A stretch of DNA of 54,123 nucleotides from IMG/VR virus record IMGVR_UViG_3300035698_004593, positions 1 through 54,123 of that record; one strand, 5' to 3'. Made by a program: the position numbers and the translations under genes. The notes under the pieces were generated by a model, which saw only the letters and a list, made by a program, of their open reading frames with translations, had not been told where the DNA came from and did not search any database. The stretch is from a virus. The stretch's first letter is position 1. The number at the start of each line of letters is the position of its first letter. Below are positions 48,188 to 54,123 of this stretch, in pieces.

Positions 48188-51100
48188 TGGCGACGCGCTG
48201 GGGCACACATCTATTCGCAGAGGATGTGTTTGGTGTTGACTTTGTTACAACGCCGACGACAGAAGTTGTTGAAGGGTTGTACAAACTCGAGGTGCGTAAC
48301 CCCGCGTTGACCTTGCTCGCAGAACTGCCATTGTGGGGGCGTGGCCGTTGGATACAGGAGGCCAACAAACCTAGCCTATTAGATTTTGCATACCCGTTTG
48401 ATGATGATAAAGTGTCGCATCTGGTATACCCAAATTCGGTGTGGTTGTACAAGTCCGACGGCACGTTGAAAGACCGGTTTCGCATACTCAAGATTGACAA
48501 GAAAACAGACGCCAACGGCACAGAATTTGTGTGGCGGTGCAAGGGGTTACTTGCCCAGCTTGGGAAACCTAGCGGCACATACACGTACACTGCTGCTGCC
48601 AATGCGACAGTACGCGACATTCTTGGCGCGTTGCTAAGCCTTCAAACGACCGACCTCGACAAGATAACGCTCGGCGAAATCGAAGCAAGTATCGGCGATA
48701 CCGTTGTAGCAGATTTCCGCGCACAGAACATGACCATATTGCAAGCGATTAACAAGCTGCAAGAACAGGTCGGCGGCTGGTTCCGGGTCAATAGTTCTTG
48801 CTGTAACTTTTCTCAATTTGAATGGTCACGCCTGAGCGGGGAAGCGTGGGCTGGGCTTGAGATAACGCTTGACCTGAACGCTACGGATATGAGCGTATCC
48901 GAGGATTCTGAGACTATTAGAACATCGGTCACGGTCATAGGCGAAGGGCTTGATAGCGATACATGGATTGAAGCAACGGTCGAGAATGCTGTCGGCGTAG
49001 CCGCATACGGGGTTATTGGCCCTGAGATAGTCGTTGACAAAAACATCTGGAACGTAGCAGACGCAACAGCATTAGCCACTCTGTTGGTTAACACATGGGC
49101 TGTGCCAAAAAAAGTCTACAATATTGGCGCTCTCGACCTCAGCAAACATTCCACAAACAGACTCGATTTCTCCACAAAAGAGTTTGATATGGGGTCGCAG
49201 GTGCGCGTTATCGCATCTAATCTGGGCGAAAATATTCAAACGTTCATCGTAAAAACGGCGCGTGATCTTGGCGCTCCAATTAAAGTAACCATCGACGTCT
49301 CCGATCCGTTGGCAGGTTCCGTGTCCTCCCGTACAGCCCCGGATTTCCAAGACGTGATGGTGAAATTATTGGAGCGTCAAGATGACGTGCTGATTCGGGA
49401 CCGGGGGGTCAGCGAATACGTCCGGGACGTGTTACCGGCTAGGCTGTCGGATCTGTTGGGTTACTGTCCGCAAGCGCGGCTATCGGCGGACTTGACCGCG
49501 ACCGGCACGAGTCTGACGTTCAAAGCGTCACAGAAACCTAAGCTACCGACAACGACGGACGCTCGTGTGTTGGGCCAAAACGGATGGGTCTATAAATGTA
49601 TCCTTGCACACACGTCCGCGATTACCAGCAAACCGGGACTAGGCCCCGATTGGGAAACGTATTGGGAGGTTGTCACGTCGAAACCGACGGGGCGCGTACC
49701 CGAATGGGTTGCAGGAGTCGCGTATCCGGCACTGCTGCCGTTTAAGATTAGGATATACCGGACAGAGGTTGCACGCCGCGACGAAGGCGAAATATGCACG
49801 GTGGCAGCGGTCACCGGGAACACGCTGACTCTTGTTGGGCGTGGCAGTGATGACACGACGGCGCAGGCGTGGTACGCGGGACCGGAATCGCTGGTGGCCG
49901 GTACGGACGGCAAGGATTATAAGTGCATTTTGGCACACACGTCATCGGCAAACGACACGCCGATCACGGGAATAAACTGGAAAACGTACTGGAAAGACAA
50001 CGGCACAACCGGCGGCGGCGCGGTGTGGGTTACGAGCACTGTTTATGGTACGGGATCGCCGTCCATCGTGGCCGGGACGGACGGCAAAGATTATAAGTGC
50101 ATCGCTTCGCACACGTCCGATACGGATAAGAAGCCTATCACGGGCGGCGACTATGCCGACTATTGGGCGGATAACGAGACGCGAAGCCGGGGCGGCGCGT
50201 GGGCTACATCAACGTTGTACACGACGGGCGATATTCTACTCCAAACATATAAGTCTCAGGAAGCTGTCGCGTGTGACCTCAAAAAAGACACTGATGAGCT
50301 AACCGCCGATTCTGAGACAGAGGTCACCCGCGAAACGCTTGACAAAGAAGTGTCGACCAGGTTGGGTCAATGCCCTGGAACGGTATTGGCTTCAGACCTC
50401 GCGTCTGACGGGACCGCGCTGACCATCTCATCTGTTGGGCGGGTTAACATCCCGCTCACAACGGACGTGGTGGTGATAGGTTCAGATTCGCAACAGTATA
50501 AGTGCATATCCGCGCATACGTCCGGCACGGCGACGCAGCCTATCACGGGCGGCACGTATGAGACTTATTGGGAGACAACGACTGACGCGGGGAACAACTG
50601 GATCACGGCTGTTGATTATGGCACGGCGGACACGTTCCAACTCGAGCTGAGTTTGCCGGACTCGCTTAACGATGATGACATAGAGATCGTGACCGTATCG
50701 AGCGTGAGCAGCACAGTGTACACTGTGTCGAGCCGGGGGGATAACAGCACTACGGCGCGGGCGTGGACAGCTGGGTCGCCATTCTTGGTCGTGGGCACGG
50801 ACGGGAAAGACTATCGGTGTTTCAGAACGCATTTGAGCGATACGGACAAGAAACCTGTGGACGGCGCGGACTATGCCGACTACTGGGCGGATAACGAGAC
50901 GCGGGGCGGCGGCGGCGCATGGGCCAACGCCACAAACTACGGCACTGGCAAGGCTGTGCGCGTCAAGGCTACGTCAGGATTCATCTACAGGTGCATCCTG
51001 CCACACACGAGCGCGGCGGGTACAGAGCCGGGTGTGGGCGCTTCGTGGGCGACGAACTGGGTGCTCGAACCTCACGGGACAGAAGCCGAGGCGTGGGTCA

Positions 51101-51519
51101 CGTCAACGCTGTACACTACGGGGCCGACGTACATCCGCAAACATGAAGTTGTCGAACGAACCATGTGCAACATTATGACCGAAGATAACGTGGTTAGTAT
51201 TGTCGAGCAAATGATGAGCGATAACACGCCACGCAACGTAGGCGCTTCTGGTTCGCCAGGGTACGGTTATCGGATACCGCGAATGGATCACATGCACGGA
51301 TTTCCGCTTAGTACATCCACCCCTGAACCCGTTGGCACGGCGGGCGCGGCGGGAACCGCTACAACGGCAAGCAAATATGACCATGTGCATTTAGGCCCGG
51401 TATTTGGGTCTGATACCCCCGAATCGGTAGGGACTGCGAATGCGAGTGGTTCGAGTACAGAAGCCGCAAGAATAGATCACGTCCATCTAAGTGGATGGAT
51501 CGCATATGGTGGCGCATAA
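48187..51519 (+). CDS. Tail-associated fibre/tip protein with carbohydrate-binding-like modules
   Basis: A 1110-aa protein. The N-terminal 400 residues resemble Tal/gp44-like tail-tip hubs (WIQEANKPSLLDFAYPFDDD). From about 455 on there are six copies of a module of about 35 residues with the pattern GxDGKDYKCI-x-x-HTS-x-x-x-KPI-x-GG-x-W/Y-x-TYW, a Trp/Tyr layout like CBM5/12 chitin- or glycan-binding domains. The C terminus is Gly/Ala-rich. It probably attaches the phage to a polysaccharide surface. Confidence 0.75.
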   Translation: MATRWGTHLFAEDVFGVDFVTTPTTEVVEGLYKLEVRNPALTLLAELPLWGRGRWIQEANKPSLLDFAYPFDDDKVSHLVYPNSVWLYKSDGTLKDRFRILKIDKKTDANGTEFVWRCKGLLAQLGKPSGTYTYTAAANATVRDILGALLSLQTTDLDKITLGEIEASIGDTVVADFRAQNMTILQAINKLQEQVGGWFRVNSSCCNFSQFEWSRLSGEAWAGLEITLDLNATDMSVSEDSETIRTSVTVIGEGLDSDTWIEATVENAVGVAAYGVIGPEIVVDKNIWNVADATALATLLVNTWAVPKKVYNIGALDLSKHSTNRLDFSTKEFDMGSQVRVIASNLGENIQTFIVKTARDLGAPIKVTIDVSDPLAGSVSSRTAPDFQDVMVKLLERQDDVLIRDRGVSEYVRDVLPARLSDLLGYCPQARLSADLTATGTSLTFKASQKPKLPTTTDARVLGQNGWVYKCILAHTSAITSKPGLGPDWETYWEVVTSKPTGRVPEWVAGVAYPALLPFKIRIYRTEVARRDEGEICTVAAVTGNTLTLVGRGSDDTTAQAWYAGPESLVAGTDGKDYKCILAHTSSANDTPITGINWKTYWKDNGTTGGGAVWVTSTVYGTGSPSIVAGTDGKDYKCIASHTSDTDKKPITGGDYADYWADNETRSRGGAWATSTLYTTGDILLQTYKSQEAVACDLKKDTDELTADSETEVTRETLDKEVSTRLGQCPGTVLASDLASDGTALTISSVGRVNIPLTTDVVVIGSDSQQYKCISAHTSGTATQPITGGTYETYWETTTDAGNNWITAVDYGTADTFQLELSLPDSLNDDDIEIVTVSSVSSTVYTVSSRGDNSTTARAWTAGSPFLVVGTDGKDYRCFRTHLSDTDKKPVDGADYADYWADNETRGGGGAWANATNYGTGKAVRVKATSGFIYRCILPHTSAAGTEPGVGASWATNWVLEPHGTEAEAWVTSTLYTTGPTYIRKHEVVERTMCNIMTEDNVVSIVEQMMSDNTPRNVGASGSPGYGYRIPRMDHMHGFPLSTSTPEPVGTAGAAGTATTASKYDHVHLGPVFGSDTPESVGTANASGSSTEAARIDHVHLSGWIAYGGA

Positions 51520-52874
51520 TGGCAACGAACCCAAACGATTATTGCGAAGAGCCTGTCCAGAGCTTGAACATCTGTGTGTTGATGCAGAGATTAAATGCTT
51601 TAGAATCCGACACAAGCCACTTGCGCCGTGTTTCTTATGGGCCGCAATCTTATGGAAGGGGGGTAGATGTATATCAAGGAGAAATTTATGGTTGTAGTAG
51701 AGCCAACGTAAATGTTCTTAATAAAAAAGGTGTGTTTCAGAGATCAATAGGGAGTTTTGGAGACGGGGATGGGGAATTCTACGTAACAAACGGGGTGTCT
51801 GGTTACGGGGGTGAAATATTTGTGGGGGACGGAATAGAGAGCGGTTTCGGCGATCCTATTCACAACAGGGTGCAGGTTTTTTCAGCAGCAGGCACTTTCC
51901 TTCGTAAGTGGGGTTCAGGCGGGGCTGGACAAGGACAATTTGCTAATCCATTAGACATATCAGTATCCGATACTGGCGATGTGTTTGTGTGCGATCCAGG
52001 CAATTTCCGTATTCAAAAATTCGACACAGATGGCACATACACTGATTCATGGGGCAGCGAAGGCACTGGTAATGGACAATTCACGCGCCCTGTAGGTATA
52101 ACAACCGGACCCGATAGCGTTTATGGAACGGTTGTCTATGTAGTAGACTGGGTTTATGACGCCGCGTGCCGCATCCAAAAGTTTACTACGTCAGGCGGTT
52201 ATCTTGATCAGTGGAATACTACTTCTAGCTCGTTACAGGCGTTACAGGTGGCATATGCAAATGGAGAAGTATGCGTTCTGGTTGGGGTTAGCTACACCGA
52301 CTATCGCATTTATATGTATACGCCAACAGGGACATTCATTAGAGCAATACGAATGGGTGGAGTAGGGGGAAGTAGCGGGATTGCTCATTTCGATAGGATG
52401 TTTGTTACTACCAAAAACACTAGCCGTACTTATTTTAGGAGCGACGGATACCAAACCGAATTCTATGGATATCAAGAGGCAACGAAAGTCACGCTAGGAA
52501 CACCAGATGCAGGGGAAACGGTACCACACAACAATGCTCTTGTAAATCAAGATGATGACGAAAACGGAGTGTTTGAAGATGGGGCCGATTTTGTTGTAAA
52601 TCACATAACGGATATGCGATTTGTTGTGGAAGCTGTTGGACTTCGCTATATCAATGGAGAAACAGGCGAGCTATTCAATTGGACTGACGAAAGCGAAGAC
52701 AATCTGTATTATGTGGCAATGGGTGACAGAACCGATTATGGAGCCACAGGCGGCGCGGCATACGACTGGACTCGCTCCGAGGCTACAATGGTCGCAGCAG
52801 AAACAAACGCAATGTACGACATAGACATAGGCGAGATTGAAGAGTGCGTGACGTTGCTCGAAGCGTCAGACTAA
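51519..52874 (+). CDS. NHL-repeat beta-propeller tail protein
   Basis: A 451-aa protein with several NHL repeats (NPLDISVSDTGDVFVCDPGN, FRIQKFDTDGTY, GTGNGQFTRPVGI) that form a beta-propeller; repeats span about residues 45-290. A C-terminal beta-rich domain (about 330-451) is different and may be the tip. Start chosen at 51519 (TAATG overlap). NHL propellers are uncommon in phage tails and usually bind protein or peptide ligands. The DNA is somewhat more AT-rich than the preceding genes. Confidence 0.8.
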   Translation: MATNPNDYCEEPVQSLNICVLMQRLNALESDTSHLRRVSYGPQSYGRGVDVYQGEIYGCSRANVNVLNKKGVFQRSIGSFGDGDGEFYVTNGVSGYGGEIFVGDGIESGFGDPIHNRVQVFSAAGTFLRKWGSGGAGQGQFANPLDISVSDTGDVFVCDPGNFRIQKFDTDGTYTDSWGSEGTGNGQFTRPVGITTGPDSVYGTVVYVVDWVYDAACRIQKFTTSGGYLDQWNTTSSSLQALQVAYANGEVCVLVGVSYTDYRIYMYTPTGTFIRAIRMGGVGGSSGIAHFDRMFVTTKNTSRTYFRSDGYQTEFYGYQEATKVTLGTPDAGETVPHNNALVNQDDDENGVFEDGADFVVNHITDMRFVVEAVGLRYINGETGELFNWTDESEDNLYYVAMGDRTDYGATGGAAYDWTRSEATMVAAETNAMYDIDIGEIEECVTLLEASD

Positions 52875-52897
52875 AGACAGAATAGGAGACACGCATC

Positions 52898-54123
52898 ATG
52901 ACCAAACGACAGATGAACGCGGTAGTTATCGGAGCCATCGTGCTCCTGTGCGCGGTAGCTTACGCAGGCCCGCGCTACGTTCCGAGCATGAAGTTGACGG
53001 ACGGGGACGAAATCATTTACGGCACGGATGATGATTTCAAAGTCGAGTATGACGAAGCAGGGGATGCCCGTCTCGAATGGAGGGATGCCGCTGGTAACAT
53101 AATGTTGCACTTGACGGACGCGGGCACTACAGGGGGCCTGGGCGTAACGGGCACAGCGCAGATTGATGGCAACGTAACCATGACAAATGCGTCAGACCAC
53201 TCTGTGTTGACAATAGCCAACGAGACAGATGCTAAGTATAGTTCTCTTGAGTTTTCTCGTAATCGTTCTGGTCCGTCTAATGCCGTAGGTGGCGGTTTGC
53301 GTATGTTGAGTGATGTTGGTACCCCTAATTCAAACCTTGAGTTGTGGACATTGACCAGCGGCTCTACCACATCAGCTGCCCCTAATAATTTGTTAAGATT
53401 AGGGCCGAGTGCTGGCAATATGTTTCTTGGGAATGGTTCTGCAACTCCAGCAAACGGGACTCAAACAATACTTAATTTTGTGATGAAGGATGATACAGCT
53501 TCGCCCGGCGTTGAAGAAGTCTATGCTCAGTTAAGAGCAGAAATCATCGACAATACAGCAGCGGGTGGTGTTTCTGGCGCTTTTAAGATTTACACGACCA
53601 AGAATGACACAGAAACATTGGCCGCTACTTGGGATGAAGATCAGAACACTGTGTTGGCAGGCGACGTTTCAACTTCCGCAGGGATACTGGCTGTTACCAA
53701 AAACCAAGATGCTGCATCGATATCAACATTCGGCAATACTAATGCTGGTACAACAGCAAGAACGTCCATACAGATCTCGAACGGGACAACGCTAGGCGTG
53801 ATTCAGGCGGTCTCTCCAAACCACACTGAGGATGTTGGGGCGTGGGCCGATGCGTTCGTGGTAGCTTCTGAAGACGCCATGTTTGTTGGCCCGTACGCTG
53901 CAAAAGACCTGTATTTGCAGACGGGCCCTGTAGGTACAAAGCGGGTTACAATCGAGGCGGCTGGCGATGTGATTGTTCACCAGGACCTCACGGTGTCTGG
54001 TGGCTCGACGTTCATCGCAGAGACATCGGCGGCGGCGGACGACGTTGCCACCTCTGGACAAATATGGGTCAAGAATAACGATCCAAATGATTTAATGTTC
54101 ACGGACGGCGATGGACATGATTA
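52898..54123 (+). CDS. N-terminal part of signal-peptide fibre protein (joins 3-908)
   Basis: A fibre-like protein that continues through the circular junction to base 908, 668 aa in all. Residues 1-24 (MTKRQ, then a hydrophobic core and VAYAGP) are a Sec-type signal. The next part (SMKLTDGDEIIYGTDDDFKV, then DEAGDARLEW) is like the repeated beta motifs of phage tail fibres. The rest is beta-rich and Ser/Thr/Ala-heavy. Tail fibres do not normally carry signal peptides. Confidence 0.8.
   Translation, partial: MTKRQMNAVVIGAIVLLCAVAYAGPRYVPSMKLTDGDEIIYGTDDDFKVEYDEAGDARLEWRDAAGNIMLHLTDAGTTGGLGVTGTAQIDGNVTMTNASDHSVLTIANETDAKYSSLEFSRNRSGPSNAVGGGLRMLSDVGTPNSNLELWTLTSGSTTSAAPNNLLRLGPSAGNMFLGNGSATPANGTQTILNFVMKDDTASPGVEEVYAQLRAEIIDNTAAGGVSGAFKIYTTKNDTETLAATWDEDQNTVLAGDVSTSAGILAVTKNQDAASISTFGNTNAGTTARTSIQISNGTTLGVIQAVSPNHTEDVGAWADAFVVASEDAMFVGPYAAKDLYLQTGPVGTKRVTIEAAGDVIVHQDLTVSGGSTFIAETSAAADDVATSGQIWVKNNDPNDLMFTDGDGHD
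53997..54123. repeat. Circular-contig overlap, right copy
   Basis: Exact copy of bases 1-127. Joining the ends at this overlap keeps the reading frame of the fibre gene that begins at 52898 and ends at 908, which supports true circularity or circular permutation. Confidence 0.93.

Overview
The window is a complete circular genome of a temperate, tailed (siphovirus-type) phage or prophage-like virus, probably assembled from a metagenome. Bases 1-127 are repeated exactly at 53997-54123, so the true circle is 53,996 bp and the fibre gene at the right edge (from 52898) continues into the left edge (to 908). The gene set is typical of double-stranded DNA phages: terminase, portal, Mu-F-like head protein, capsid, tape measure, distal tail, lysozyme, Erf/SSB recombination, DnaC-like loader and tyrosine integrase. 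A T4-type lysozyme, a lipoprotein with a lipobox and several Sec-type signal peptides point to a Gram-negative host with ordinary sigma-70 promoters. The host lineage cannot be named. A Gly-Glu-rich tail in one secreted protein is only a weak hint of a PVC/Hydrogenedentota-like host.

Layout. (1) 52898-54123 + 1-908: fibre with a signal peptide. (2) 917-3121: lysis region (promoter, secreted protein, lysozyme, a tRNA-like cloverleaf behind its own sigma-70 promoter, two-helix holin candidate, lipoprotein), then about 400 bp of non-coding DNA full of hairpins that ends in an intrinsic terminator. (3) 3122-3675: two small genes convergent with the integrase. (4) 3676-6603, minus strand: early-left operon of integrase plus small coiled-coil or Cys-rich proteins. 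Each of the four upstream small genes is preceded by the same 19-nt hairpin. (5) 6604-6892: divergent control region with a leftward promoter, a 25-bp perfect palindrome and two tandem rightward promoters. (6) 6893-12183: accessory early-right genes, many introduced by near-identical promoter/leader cassettes (C5 methyltransferase with a second open frame inside it, repeat proteins, a HigA-like protein, an SH3 protein). (7) 12180-20234: recombination and replication (Erf, SSB, Dam-type N6-adenine methyltransferase, MmcB-like nuclease, replication initiator, DnaC-like loader, VRR-NUC-like nuclease, membrane proteins). (8) 20272-21257: a decayed ParB-methyltransferase. (9) 21345-31407: packaging and head genes. 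(10) 31435-52874: decoration/fibre-like proteins, connectors, an embedded glycosyltransferase/methyltransferase pair, tail tube, chaperone with a -1 frameshift site, tape measure, distal tail, a tip protein with carbohydrate-binding-like modules, and an NHL-propeller protein.

How it works together. Integrase and the divergent control region imply a lysogenic option, but no classical CI/Cro pair is recognised. Replication probably borrows the host helicase and polymerase: there is an initiator and a loader but no DnaB, primase or polymerase. Late genes run rightward from a sigma-70 promoter and leader at 29111 through the tail and, after circularisation, into lysis. The most unusual features are the hairpin-tagged leftward operon, the repeated promoter cassettes, the dual-frame methyltransferase locus, the tRNA-like RNA, the terminal non-coding structured region, and fibre proteins that carry Sec signal peptides.
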